Part shown: one piece after another, positions 34,300 through 44,694 of the stretch | Layout: each line of letters starts with the position of its first letter | How positions within the stretch are numbered: the first letter of the stretch is position 1 | NCBI GenBank assembly: GCA_031216915.1 | Contig: CM062297.1 | Coordinates: forward strand, 529,130,971 to 529,194,970 | From: Pictodentalium vernedei | Taxonomy: Eukaryota > Mollusca > Scaphopoda > Dentaliida > Dentaliidae | Reading direction: 5' to 3' | DNA length: 64,000 nucleotides | Notes under the pieces: model-generated | What the model was told of the DNA's origin: nothing | Database searches by the model: none | The model's input: the letters and a program-made list of their open reading frames with translations, nothing else | Position numbers and translations under genes: made by a program

Positions 34300-35400
34300 A
34301 GATGTCTTTCAAAGGTGTGCCTCTGTCGTCATAGTTAATGAAGAGCTAGCGGCAATAAGTGCTCATGGAATATGTCTATCGCCTACGGAGTGACATTCGC
34401 TAGCTCACCCGGTGTAGCGTACATTCATCGAATGGTTCGGCTGCCGGGTTCGTCCGTTGCGGTCTAGGAAGGAGATTTGGGTGATGCGAGCACTTTAAAT
34501 TACTTTAGTACTCACCCAGTGACGGCAGATTGAGGACAGATCGGAGGAAGCCTGTTAGTCCGGTTCCTGGCTTGTTCAGGTCCCTCCGGGCTGTGAGCGA
34601 GAGAGGTCCCTCTCTCGTCCAACAACATAGGGGACCGCATGTTGTGGTTCAGATATTTTACATTCGGAGCATACGTCTGTCGGCGGGACGCTCCGTTATA
34701 TTGACAGTCCGAGAGACTGTCCTTAATGCTTCCTCATCCTCACAGCAGGGCACTGTTGTCCGATCAGTTTCGTCATTCAGTGATTCCACGGCAAATAGGT
34801 CACGCCATCCGGTAGCCAAGGGACACGAGGCCTATACACTCTGTTCGCTCGCATATTGGTAGTATGCACGGGGTAACGATCACGGAGCTTCCAGCGGCAA
34901 TGCATTGTAGGACCGCTTCTCCTCAGGCCTCAGTGACGGACGTGCTATCCGAGTTAGCACAGTTGTTTCGCAGCATCCCAGCAATTGACAGTTTCTTAAT
35001 CGAATCAGGAATTATCCGACGGCGCTGGGTCGGTGCGGTCCGCGGTTGCATCAGGTACGGACGACCGAACGCTTTATAGGGTCCGACAGGATGGCGAAAG
35101 GGATTCGAAAGAGTTCGAGTTTTCCCTTTAGTAGTATCGGAAGCTGCCTTTCATATCTTCTGGCATTATCTTCCAGTGATTGTTATTTCGGACTTCATTG
35201 CTGCGATCTTGGATAAGAGACTTATAGCGTCATTGGACTCGGATTTTTCGATCGGTTCAGGGGCATTGTCCCTGACTTACCGACGCAGTCCAATAATGTC
35301 ATTACAACATGTGTTTTATTTTTCGACGCTATATATACATACAAGCCTGCTACCAAGCATGATAGTTTAGTTTCTTGTCCGCGTTGCTCATTTCTGCCGT
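34300..35400 (+). pseudogene. DIRS A gag-like module, copy 2 (decayed)
   Basis: This is a tandem duplicate of 33163-34290. It restarts with GTGTGCCTCTGTCGTCAT and GAAGAGCTAGCGGCAAT, and again contains the CGTCCGTTGCGGTCTAGG and CACCCAGTGACGGC blocks and an LDKRLIASLDSD segment near 35210. It differs from copy 1 at many positions and in its end (SGALSLTYRRSPIMS-like versus a QGHRPSVPT-like end), so the duplication is old. Confidence 0.65.
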
Positions 35401-35639
35401 TTTATCATTTATACGAATAGTTTATTTTGGCAGAGCAGGGCATACCGAGAGTTCATATGCGTCTAGACGGTGTGGTTAAATACTAGAAATATTCTTTTTC
35501 GTCGTTTATGTCTTTTCCAACTTCAATGTTGGAAACGACATGATGTATAGTAGACTTAACTTAGACGCTTTATCATACGTAATCCGCCTTACTGAGGCGT
35601 TATCATTACGTCTTCAAGAAAAGATTTACGGGATATTAT

Positions 35640-36480
35640 TCTCAATGTAATTTCTTTTGAGGGCAGTAGTTTGTTCACGTATAACTCTGCCCTTCAGTGG
35701 CTGATTGGAGTTGGTTAGACGTGACGCAGCCCTAGCTACATCCACACGCGTGGATAGTAAGGTTAAGAACTCTCTCAGAGTCGCTTCTCTTCGACGGCAA
35801 CTTTCCGGCAATCCATGAATTGCTCGATTTACATGTTCTCTTGTCTATCTACTGTTACAAGAGATTCAGACTGGGGCAAACATTCGGTGGTTGACTCAGA
35901 GAGTGCCACCGCAGTTGCCGGACCCGAGTGTGGCTGTTATGACGGTTGCCAGTCGAACAGGTTGGGATATAATACTGATCCCTACGGATTCGAAGTGCCA
36001 GGGTCTTTGGGTTCCGCAGTCTCTTAGCAACCAGTTTTCTTCCGCGGAATAATGTTTTTTAGGCTTGCTTTATGTCATTGCATGACCATTATTCAGTAAC
36101 GCATGCCCAAATCCTGTCCTTTAATTCGACAGTAGTGGCTTATCTCCGGAACCAGGGAGGCACTCTTTCGTTTCCGTTATTCAATTTAATGGAAAGAATC
36201 CGTCTGTTGGTTATAGTACACCAAGTTCTGTTTTGGTCCGTCATATTCCGGGTCGTCTGATTGTTTTACCGGACTCCCGTTCACTTACGGGTCGCTTGTT
36301 GCTGTCAGAATGGACTCTCAACAAACAAGTATTCAATCAGATTTGCTATCTATGGGAGCGCCCAATGATAATTTATTTACGACACAGCTTGCTAATCAAT
36401 TGCAGACGTATGTGTTGGCTTGTCCAGATCTCTGAGCTAATGTTGTTAATGCTCTATTGATCTATAGGACGGAATGATAG
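35640..36480 (+). pseudogene. DIRS A gag C-terminus fused to RNase H region (RT missing)
   Basis: 35700-35800 matches the block that reads ELVRRDAALATSTRMDSKVK in element D. It then jumps near 35825 straight into the segment that in element B follows the reverse transcriptase. RNase H landmarks follow: VVAYLRNQGGT near 36134, VRHIPGRL near 36236 and SEWTLNKQVFNQIC near 36307. In DIRS elements these precede a DLFATxxN...SP-PDP segment, which is visible here in broken frames. Stops are frequent. Confidence 0.75.
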
Positions 36481-36639
36481 GATACGCGTATCCTCCGGCG
36501 CTGTTGTTTCAGCAGTTATTGCTAAGATAAACAACCACAATACATTTCTGTTGATAGCATCTCTATCTTCACAGAGATCATGGGTAATTTACTCTCTTGT
36601 CTACTGTGGGTCTTAACGTGAAATCTTCCTCAATGTGAG

Positions 36640-37660
36640 GATCTTTTTTCACTGGGTAAATCGTGTCATCTTTATCACAACCCGCAAGGTCGCAACCTTC
36701 ATGTATTCCGTTGTGTGGTCCGTATTGCATTGTAAGCATTGTACTGGACGAGCTTTGGACGCGGTTTCTTACTATAGGAGATCCTCTTCTTCGCTATTCT
36801 ATGCGGCTAAAGTGGAGGCTCTTCCGTCGTTGGTGTAGGGATCATTATGTTCATATTGTTGATCCCTCCATACTACTCATTGCAATTTTTTAGTATACTT
36901 GTTTCACAAGATTTACTGCAGCCTGTTATTGTTAAGGTTATAGGTTTATGTTACCTCATACCTATGCACTCTACGATAGTTTACAATTGAGTCTTATGTC
37001 TCTTTATCTAAGTCAGTAACTTTTTGATAAATAGACTTAGAATCTTTAGATTAAATTCCTATATGGATTTTAACTTCGGTTCTTATTTAGCTAAGTAATC
37101 ATTTGAGCCTCTGGAAACAGTAGTTTTCAAATTCTGACCTTTTAGACAGTAATTCTGTTAGTTTCTCTTTTACTGTAAAGTCAGTGAGTTTCATGCACTA
37201 TTGATGGATGATTTTCACTTTCGTAGTTTCGGAATCACTACTTCCGTTACTATTTAGGTTGAATTTTTGCATAAGAGTTAGGCTCCTAATATCCGGAACC
37301 TATTGTTTTTAAGGTCCTTCCGTCTTCGTACGGACATAGGCCTTTACTCTTTCCGGGTAGAGTTTATGTATTTATAAACAGATATCTGTTTATTACTATG
37401 GGCGTAAGCTTCTTCTGTCTTTGATGCCTAGTAGAAGGACGTTACGCTCCATTCTATTGTTAATGGATTCTATTAACTATCGGTACTGCTTATGGTATAT
37501 CATTGACTTAGCAGTTGTGCTTAAGATTTCGGCTCATGAAGTAAGAGTTCTTCTACATCTTGGGCTTACATTAATAGTGTCGCTATTATAGATTTTTGAA
37601 GGCCGCTCATTGCGCTCAGCCATCCACATTCATGAATTTTTATCTCAGAAATATCGAGTC
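36640..37660 (+). pseudogene. DIRS A tyrosine recombinase (decayed)
   Basis: The N-terminal part reads LKWRLFRRWCRD and then an SILLIAIF-like stretch (36807-36890), the typical KWxxFxxWC core-binding segment of DIRS recombinases. The C-terminal part includes an AHEVRVLLHL-like segment near 37532, matching the conserved AHxxR box of these enzymes. In-between frames are broken by many stops. The enzyme would join the circular intermediate to the target without target duplication. Confidence 0.7.
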
Positions 37661-38314
37661 CATTTCTGGAGGCCTCTATTGTTAGGTCTATTATCTACTG
37701 CTCAGAATGTCATTCACTTAACAGTTGCTACTATAGCTAGGTAGGCTGTCTGTTTCGGCAGTGTCTCCGTTCTGCTGCCCTCTTCGCTCTGGGCTATTTG
37801 ACCCAGGGCAAGAAAAAGGGGGGGGGGGGGGAGGGTGTTCCCTTGGGTCACCTGTTTTACTATGAAAACAAGGGGATACCTCCTCCGGAGTTAGTAATTC
37901 TGAGCTGTTATTGGGATGGTTGTTTAGTGAGAAGTTTAGGTTTTTAAAATTCATTCAAGTCTTAGTTTTTAAAGTATAGCTTTTGATTATTGCATATGTC
38001 AACGGACATGATTAGGCAATCCTCAGACACTTTTAGGAGTATAAGAGTCTCTATTCTCTAGACTTACTTTATTTATTGGCTTACTTTAAAAATTATTAGT
38101 ATAAGGATTATATTGGATATTAATAGAGTCCATGGATGTATGAAGCTCAATTTCGGAAGGTGTTGTATCTTTCTAATTTATCATAAATAAGAAAGTTACA
38201 TGTAAGGCCTATTACTTCTTTTTCCCTACAGGGGATGACTCTATTTTATATTATTGAGCGTATTCCATTTTGCTCTATGTCCTTGGCCCTCCAGCCTTTT
38301 TACTATTCAGCTAT

Positions 38315-38396
38315 GTCTGGGTCATTGGTACAGTATAAAAATGTTAAAAAATTTATAGTAATTTCTATATTTTTTATACTTACCAATGACCCAGAC
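38315..38396 (+). other. internal complementary region (ICR) of DIRS A
   Basis: GTCTGGGTCATTGGTACAGT through TATAAAAA is the complement of the left end. It is followed directly by GTTAAAAAATTTATAG through CCAATGACCCAGAC, the complement of the right end. The joined complement of both termini is the hallmark ICR that templates circle formation in DIRS elements. Its junction reads AAAAATGTTAAAA and agrees with the right end ...TTTTTTAACA of this copy. Confidence 0.9.
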
Positions 38397-40511
38397 GGGT
38401 TTGGCCCTTCCAGGAGTTGGGAACTCTTGCCTCCCCGCTGAGTACATAGCGCTTACCAGGCACTGGTTTTTAGAATGATTAATGGCGCCAATTTCGGAAC
38501 GTCCTTGACACTGCTCATGCGCAGTAGAGGCGAAGTGTGGAGGGCCTTTCAGGACATGTTTTCTTTGGTTTTAGATACAAATTTGGGGGATTGGGGGGCA
38601 AAATTTGTGTTTGGCCCTATATTTTAAGAGTTAGCACCAGCTATGTCTGGGTCATTGGTAAGTATAAAAAATATAGAAATTACTATAAATTTTTTAACAT
38701 TCCACGTTTTATGCGCAAATTTTGTTTTCAGCCTTAGAATTAGGAGCATTCAATCATTTATCTCAACCTCGCCCTGGTAACAGAGGCAGAAGCGAGTTTG
38801 CATGCAGTATTCACACATTCAACCATTCCTTGACCCGAATTGTTCAAACGCGTTGTTCTCCATATTCAAGTGTATTGCTTGTAAAATCCCCGTATCATAT
38901 CTCCCTTGGGTGGCAAAGATATGTTCCCCGTTTCATATTGTTCCCCGTATCCGAGTCTATTACGCGCAAAATAACCGTATCATATCTTCCTTGGGTGGCA
39001 ACAAGTAAAGATCTGTTCCGCGCTTCACTTTGCTTTTTATATTCAAGTGTAAATTATGCAAAAAATACCGTATAATATCTTCCTTGGGTGGCAACAAGTA
39101 AAGATATGTTCCGCGTTATTACGAAAAAGCAAATATGAATTAGACACTATTTCTAAAACCTCGCCCTGGTAACAGAGGCAGAGGCAAGTAAGTTCGTATA
39201 CTGTATTCACACATCCAACCACTCCTTGGCCCAAATCATTCAATCATTTAAAAGCGCGCCTCCATATTTCCGCCCAAGTACCCAACCCGCGTAAATCAGA
39301 CATCAATACCGCCGATGAAAAATAGAATCTTTTTATACCTTCCTTGCGTAGTAATAACCCCCCTAACCCCCCCTCCCCCCGCCCGATCCTTCCAAGGTGT
39401 GTAAATGTTTTATTCCTACCCACTATTGCAGCATATATATGCCCCCCACCCCCCCCCACCCCCCCCCCCCCCCACCACTGATCTAAGTGAAGCCCCTCCT
39501 ATAATGTCTATCGTTCTGTAAGGCGTACGCGTATCTCGATCAATTTTATAATTCCCATTCAACAATTAGGATCTGTGTGACGCTAAATTTTACGTTCCCA
39601 TGACGCAATACACATTGGTACGGCACTTAACGTAACGGAATAAGAATTAGTCAAAAATGAAAGCCGCTTAGAAGGAAGTAAACTTCCGAGCATGACGGCA
39701 ATTTGACGAAGTTATATAAAACATTTGATGAAGTTATTATTATTATTATATACCGAAAAGAATTGAAATCCAGTTCTTATTATTAAAGTTATGCCATAAA
39801 CAAGCATTACACAATATTTTTTATTAAACAAAGGGCAATAACTCCCATAATTTTTATCGGATATCAGTGGTCATTGAACTTAACGTAGACATTGTTGCTA
39901 TAGAGACATATACCGAAAAGAATTGAAATCCGGTTTTTATTGTTAAAGTAATGCCATAAACAAGCATTGCACAATATTTTTTATTGAACAAAGGGCAATA
40001 ACTCACATAATTCCATAATTTTAGCGGATATGACTGGTCATCGAACTTGACTTAGACATTGTTGCTATGGAGACAAATACCAAAATTTAAATCTGTTAAC
40101 TATTGTTCAAGTTATGCCATAAACAATATTTAAAGATTATTTTTATAACAAAGGGCAATAACTCCCATAATTTTCAAGAGATATCGGGTGTCATCAAACT
40201 TGATGTAGATGTTATTGCTATAGAGACATACACCAAAAAGAATTGAAATCTATTAACTATTGTTCAAGTTATGCCATAAACATAAACAAAGTTTGGACAG
40301 AGAGATCGACAGAATGATGGACAGACAGACGGAGCTCTACGCTGTATACCTCCCTTGCAGGGGGATAATAATATAAATTTTTAGTTGCATTTAGGGAAGA
40401 AGTTGCTGCTTGAATTGCACAATTTTGACATCATTGTGCATCGGGTTAAATGAAAACAACACTGATTTCATGCAGGTACTTGCAGTTCTGAAAAATACTT
40501 TACCCATCTCA

Positions 40512-41204
40512 TTTTTATACGCCCGTTTTGAAAAAACGGGTCGTATTATGGTATACCGCTGTCCGTCTGTCCATCCGTGCATCCGTCTGTCCGTCCGGTC
40601 ATATGTCGTACGATAACTCAAGAACGCTTTGAAAGATTTTTGTGATTTTGGGGTAGGTGGTGTATATCGATGGAGGGAAGCTCCCTTTCGTTTATTGTCG
40701 CCGTTCGATTAGTCATTCCAGAGTTATGGGACTTTATTACTTAGAAAATTGTTGATTTTTTACATGTCGTACGATAACTCGAGAACGCTTTGAGAGATTT
40801 TCCCGATTTTTTGATAGGTGGTTTATGCTGATGGAAGGAAGCTCCCTTTCGGTTGGTGTCGCCGTTCGATTAGTCATTCCAGAGTTATGGGACTTTATTT
40901 TTCATGTCGAACAATAACTTGAAAATGCTAAGAGCAATTTTCATGATTTTTTGGTTGCAAGTATATGTTGATAGAAGGAATCTCCCTTTCGATTTGTGTC
41001 GCTGTCCGATTTGTCATTCCAGAGTTATGGGACTTTATTCATCAAAATATAGGCAATTTTCCACATGTTGGACTTTGAGCAATTTTCATGATTTTTTGGT
41101 GGCAAGTATATGTAACCTGACAAGTACACATGTATACTCATATTGTGTGGTTCCCTCTTGTAATTAATAACGGGCATATCATGCGCTCATGGCGCAGCTG
41201 TTTA
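40512..41204 (+). mobile_element. Helentron-like element with about 140-bp units
   Basis: The head ATACGCCCGTTTTGAAAAAACGGGTCGTAT is a strong hairpin, followed by CTGTCCGTCTGTCCATCCGTG. Three units with GTCGTACGATAACTC, GAAGGAAGCTCCCTTTCG and GTCATTCCAGAGTTATGGGA follow. The end is ATCATGCGCTCATGGCGCAGCTGTTT, with the GCGC-TCATG-GCGC stem just before the boundary. Confidence 0.7.
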
Positions 41205-41458
41205 TTACCCCTTTATGCAATGCACACAATATCAGAATTTGTTATCTTAATTATTTTTTTATCAAATTGTTCAAAAAGTTTCAACAAAACCATATTATGT
41301 GACCTCTTATTGGAACGAACTTGATGAGCTCGTAGCAATGAGGGGTCACATGATAGGATTGTGGTGAAATTTTTTTTTAAATATATATTTTTTTTCAACT
41401 GCTCAATTTTGTAAATTATGACGGTGGATGCGGTCGATTCATTAGGTCAAGGGTTTAA
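41205..41458. mobile_element. TTAA-type MITE, copy h
   Basis: The left end is TTACCCCTTTATGCAATGC and the right end GATTCATTAGGTCAAGGGTTTAA. The internal arms are CAACAAAACCATATTATGTG and GTCACATGATAGGATTGTGG. It abuts the previous element; the left TTAA is mutated. Confidence 0.6.
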
Positions 41459-41512
41459 GGCCTTCAAACCCTTGAAAAATACATATTTTTGACATGATAC
41501 TTTTTTTTTTCT

Positions 41513-41769
41513 TTAACTCCTTGCCTGCTGCTGGTGGATAATCCTGCCCAGGATAGGATTTCTCTTACCACTGAAATAAGTATAATTTGGACTCCTTTAT
41601 ATTATTCATATTTTGCCCATGTAAATTGAATGGGCTTTTTCACCACTCATTCATTGAGTTAAATTTAGATAAAGCCTTTAGCAAATCCAGTCATGGCTGG
41701 TGCAAAGCAGCAACCATAACTAGATTTGACGAAAAGCATCTTGAAAATACTCAGCGGGTAAAGGGTTAA
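41513..41769. mobile_element. second TTAA-flanked MITE type
   Basis: TTAA-CTCCTTGCCTGCTG on the left and CAGCGGGTAAAGGG-TTAA on the right form imperfect inverted ends around 249 bp. The interior differs from the other MITEs except for general ends. Confidence 0.5.
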
Positions 41770-42270
41770 ATGTACAGTGGAACCCTGTCAATAGAATGGC
41801 CAATAATTTAATGATGAAAAACTTTCAATGAACAGAAATTTAGTCATACTTCTTTATTCGCTTGATAAACTGTGGATTTATTTTATTATATCTTGTATGA
41901 TGTAACCAGTACTGAATTATCATCAGCAATAAACAGGTTTATTATATAACTACCATATATACCCCCTTAATACTGCAGTAGTTTGCCAATCTATTTTGGC
42001 TCGACAGAAAACAAGAGTCTTGACTTTTCCAAATCTATATATCATGCCTGTCTCAAATGAGCCTCTTTTAATGTGACTGTTGTTAAGAGATTTTTAAAGC
42101 GACAATTCTATAAATGCATAATAAACACTTGAGTGCCTTAGTGCAACAATGTGGATAAACATCCATAGTTTCATTTTTGTTTACGTTCCAGGTATCGTTT
42201 TTAATTTTTAAAGATCGGATGTCATATAATGAACAAATTATTACAACAGTCAGTTGATCTGGGTTGTATT
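41770..42270. other. intron sequence without recognised features
   Basis: No exon or repeat supported. Confidence 0.4.
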
Positions 42271-42340
42271 GGGAGTGCGGTGGCTCAGTGGTTACAGCAT
42301 GGAACTTCAAACCGAAAGGTCCATGGCTCGATCCCCTCTA

Positions 42341-42776
42341 CAGGGCTGGCATTCTTAAAAATGCAGGAGGGCTAGAAATAGCTCACCTCGTATGGCCCAG
42401 GGCAGCGATTAGCTCGCCTCAAGCTTACACAAGCTAAAAGTGGTAAAATGACGTTTTAGTATTAATGAATTCTGCCTAGTGGCCTTTGTACATTTTATTT
42501 GGTGCTGCTAACAAGGTAGTCTCTGTGAGACGGCGACACTGTCCCTCCCACACCTCCGGGCCTCGGCAAGTCCCGAGGATGTGGGATGGGCGGTGTGGCC
42601 GTCTTACAGAGACAACTAACATAGAAGAGATTTGAAAAGACGTGGGTTTTAGGAATAGGCTGTTATGGTAATCATTATTTTCTAAGGCCAGGGGAGCTGG
42701 TTTTCACCCTCCTTAATTTTTTTAAGGCGAGCAGTAGGCGAGCGAATAAATCGCTCTCCTAAAAACGCCAGGCCTG
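42341..42776. mobile_element. non-autonomous DNA element with CAGGGCTGGC ends and a 95-nt hairpin
   Basis: The ends CAGGGCTGGC and GCCAGGCCTG are inverted, flanked by CCTCTA on both sides (42335-42340, 42777-42782). Removing it restores a continuous SINE. Subterminal AGCTCGCCT and AGGCGAGC motifs face each other. A near-perfect inverted repeat at 42519-42613 forms a long hairpin. The CAGGG start suggests a hAT-like element, but the visible duplication is 6 bp where 8 is usual, so the class is open. No protein. Confidence 0.7.
42519..42613. other. 95-nt imperfect hairpin
   Basis: GTCTCTGTGAGACGGC pairs with GCCGTCTTACAGAGAC. TCCCACA pairs with TGTGGGA, and CTCCGGG with a CCCGAGGA-type arm near the loop. 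The GC-rich stem stands out in AT-rich surroundings. Confidence 0.85.
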
Positions 42777-43249
42777 CCTCTAGGTGTTGCTGCCTTGTGT
42801 CCTTGAGCAAGGCACTTCATCCTGATTGCGCACATGGGAGCATGATGGCACAGTATATTAAGCCATACTGCATGTTTATGGTGCACTAGTCTTCAACCAA
42901 TGCTAACCCTGCTTGCGCAGAGTTAGTACGTTGGGGTGTCTGACAGTTGCTCACTGCTGTTTGGTGGTTCTCTGTGGGTACTCCCACTTCCACCACCCAT
43001 AAAACTGTCCAACACGAGGTGACCCTGACTGTCAAAAGTATTTACCCCAATAAATAAATAAATAAATATCTAGGTTGCCACATACCGTCTTGTTGACAAT
43101 ATCACATGAGCAATGTGCAATGCCTGTGGCATCTTGTTTGTTCTGGCTGCTCTGGTCACATCAATTTGGCGGAATGCAACAACCTAGATCAACTGATGGT
43201 TGTAATAACCTTTATATAATGTTATTCTGATTGTTGTTCTGTTACTTAG

Positions 43250-43669
43250 ATTTCAGGATGATGATGATATATTTGGTGTGGATAAACCCACCTCTAGAGG
43301 TGGGTCAAGACCTCCGTCTAGACCTACAAAATCTAATGATCTTGATTGGCTAGAAATGGCCTCTTCTGACAAGAAGCCTCCTTCGAGAGAAACAACACCA
43401 AACATTGAAAAGAAACAGTCCACTTCAGGTGCTGACTGGTTGGGAATAAAAGAGAGTGATGCGGACGATATTTCTAATCCCACACAAAAACAAGAACCAT
43501 TTACTGCTGCCAGCACAGAGGCTACTAAAAAATCAATGCCACAGACAAAAATGACAGCAGATTCAGATAAGAAAGGTTCTTCTGACTGGCTTGGATTGAA
43601 AAATGGGGATTCAATTAAGGAGGATTACTTAGGTCTTGGTACTGAAATTGATCCTGACACCCTTGTGGG
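43250..43669 (+). CDS. FBF1: FBF1 homologue, internal exon (phase 2 in, phase 2 out) with repeated DWLG motifs
   Basis: This 420-bp exon runs from acceptor TTCTGTTACTTAG to donor GTGGG|GTAAGC. The second AG six bases inside would break the frame. Its first base completes the Arg codon left by the exon at 28485-28569, giving the SVRF join known from FBF1. It encodes FQDDDDIFGVDKP, then four spaced copies of a short motif: LDWLEM, ADWLGIK, SDWLGLK and EDYLGLG. Linkers are rich in Ser, Thr, Pro, Lys and Asp. Human FBF1 has ADWLGLKDED in this region, so the motif is a family landmark, and several copies are present here. The part is probably disordered. The codons end with DPDTLV and a split codon. 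The downstream coiled-coil exons are not in the window. Confidence 0.92.
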
Positions 43670-43756
43670 GTAAGCATTGTGTTTCATTTTTTTTCCATGT
43701 TTGGATTTATGTACAAATTGGATAAAATTTCCCAGAGAAATTGGAATGCTCTCATC

Positions 43757-43995
43757 CTCTACTTAACACCGCTAGATGGCACTAACACAAAAGTTTCTTA
43801 AACGACTGAACAGTTTGATTTTTTGCCTCCAATATATAGCTTATGACTCCTCATTGTAACAAGCTTAAAGAGCTTGTTCCAGTGAGTGGTCATAAGCTAT
43901 GTGTTTTTGACAAGAATTGAAAAAATAAAATTTACATGGTGATTTGTTTGAAAAGCACTTGTAATATATGGTCCTTTTGTTGGACAAAGAGTTAA
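43757..43995. mobile_element. TTAA-type MITE, copy i (decayed)
   Basis: The left end is CCTCTACTTAACACC and the right end GGACAAAGAGTTAA. Arms: ATATAGCTTATGACTCCTCA and GTGGTCATAAGCTATG. A further partial core lies at about 44085-44150. Located just after the exon donor. Confidence 0.5.
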
Positions 43996-44219
43996 TGCAT
44001 GAGCTGGCTGAATTTGCTTGATGCTGTTCGGAAAAATCACCAAGCAGATTTGAATTATAATATTTGCTTCCAAATCACAGCAGATAGGTCCTTATTGGAA
44101 TGAGTTGATTTGAGCTTTTTTCCATTTAGTGATCATGAGTTGTGTTTTAGAATCAAAAAAAAAAATTAAAGTTTATTATTTGAGAAAAATATGATGATAA
44201 GGCATAAAAAAATGTTTAA

Positions 44220-44300
44220 AATCATGTTTTTTAGGCTCTGTTGCATGGTCCTTTTGGCTGCTGCAAGCTCTCTTTTTATAACCAATGCAAACTTTAAAAA
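44220..44300. repeat. dispersed repeat, left part (split by DIRS B)
   Basis: TTGCATGGTCC and TTATAACCAATGCAAACTTT match 13700-13770. The repeat continues at 51341-51480. Confidence 0.75.
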
Positions 44301-44475
44301 GTTAAAAAATTTATAGTAATTTATATATTTTTTATACTTACCAATGACCCAGACTTAGCTGGTGCTAACTCTAAAATATTAAAGGCCAAATGCAAATTTT
44401 ACCCCCAATCCCCAAAATTTGCATCTACAACCGAAAATTACATGTCCTATGTAGTCCTCCATACTTTTACCCCAC

Positions 44476-44487
44476 TGCGCATGCGCA
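44476..44487. promoter_or_regulatory. NRF1-consensus palindrome in 3' ITR of DIRS B
   Basis: TGCGCATGCGCA is intact here. The other ITR copy (51180-51191) reads TGCACATGCGCA, with one CpG lost. Confidence 0.45.
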
Positions 44488-44603
44488 ATGTCAAGGAGGT
44501 CTCGAAATTGCCGCCAGAAGTCACTCTTACAACCAGTGCCTGGTAAGCGTTATGTACTCAGCGGGGAGGAATGAGTTCCCAACTCATGGGAGGGCCATCC
44601 CCA

Positions 44604-44694
44604 TCTGGGTCATTGGTAAGTATAAAAAATATATAAATTACTATAAATTTTTTAACATTTTTATACTGTACCAATGACCCAGACTTAGCTGAAT
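44604..44694 (-). other. internal complementary region (ICR) of DIRS B
   Basis: On the + strand, TCTGGGTCATTGGTAAGTAT through TTTTTTAACA is joined to TTTTTATACTGTACCAATGACCC. This unites the complements of both termini. The AAC-A-TTTTT junction agrees with the element's own ends at 44301 and 51341. Confidence 0.88.

Larger units (their letters stand above)
31827..38698 (+). mobile_element. DIRS-like retroelement A (RT-deleted)
   Basis: The ends are TTTTTATACTGTACCAATGA on the left and TCATTGGTAAGTATAAAAAA...TTTTTTAAC on the right. Inverted terminal repeats lie at 31827-32034 and 38475-38698, and an internal complementary region at 38315-38396. In order, the body holds a leader, two tandem gag-like modules (33163-34290, 34300-35400), a gag C-terminal piece, RNase H and tyrosine recombinase. 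The reverse transcriptase is missing between about 35815 and 35840, compared with element B. All coding parts have stops and frameshifts. The flanks (AAGTGGAGATAT and TCCACG) together rebuild one repeat unit of the long-TIR element, without a target duplication, as expected for recombinase-mediated insertion. It is 6872 bp, almost the same as element D without its hAT insert (6864). Confidence 0.85.
31446..39712. mobile_element. long-TIR element (203-bp inverted ends) interrupted by DIRS A
   Basis: 31446-31648 and 39510-39712 are inverted copies. Examples are GTCAAATTGCCGTCATGCTC against GAGCATGACGGCAATTTGAC, and GTTGAATGGGAATTATAAA against its complement. Without DIRS A the element is about 1.4 kb. 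The interior holds direct repeats of TATCTTCCTTGGGTGGCAAC followed by AAGTAAAGATATGTTC (31700-31826 and 38890-39120). No transposase is seen. It sits in the TTA-repeat tail of the LINE, so a target duplication cannot be recognised. Confidence 0.75.
30140..40372 (-). mobile_element. reverse-oriented Helentron-like array, host of a nested block
   Basis: Read on the minus strand, it starts near 40372 with TTATCCCCCTGCAAGGGAGGTATAC and a GTCTGTCTGTCC tract. About 190-bp units follow, with TTATGGCATAACTT, TCAATTCTTTTCGGTATATGTC, AACAATGTC and TTATTGCCC (40340-39750). It resumes at 30838-30600 with the same units and ends in C-rich modules down to about 30140. Between 30838 and 39748 it is interrupted by a LINE tail, a long-TIR element and DIRS element A. 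Forward copies of the same arrangement lie at 23510-24107. Confidence 0.65.
42271..43077 (+). mobile_element. tRNA-headed SINE interrupted by a 436-bp element
   Basis: The head GGGAGTGCGGTGGCTCAGTG with B-box-like GGCTCGATCCC is separated from the rest (GTGTCCTTGAGCAAGGCACTTC, GTTGGGGTGTCTGACAGTTG, AATAAATAAATAAATA tail) by an insertion at 42341-42776. Imperfect flanking repeats are ATCTGGGTTG (left) and ATCTAGGTTG (right). More diverged than the copies at 7965 and 19092. It ends about 170 bp before the FBF1 exon acceptor. Confidence 0.8.

Noticed and set aside
33403..35079. Several + and - strand frames of 60-120 codons as independent host genes
   Set aside because: They are fragments of the duplicated gag-like modules of DIRS A and recur in D and B.
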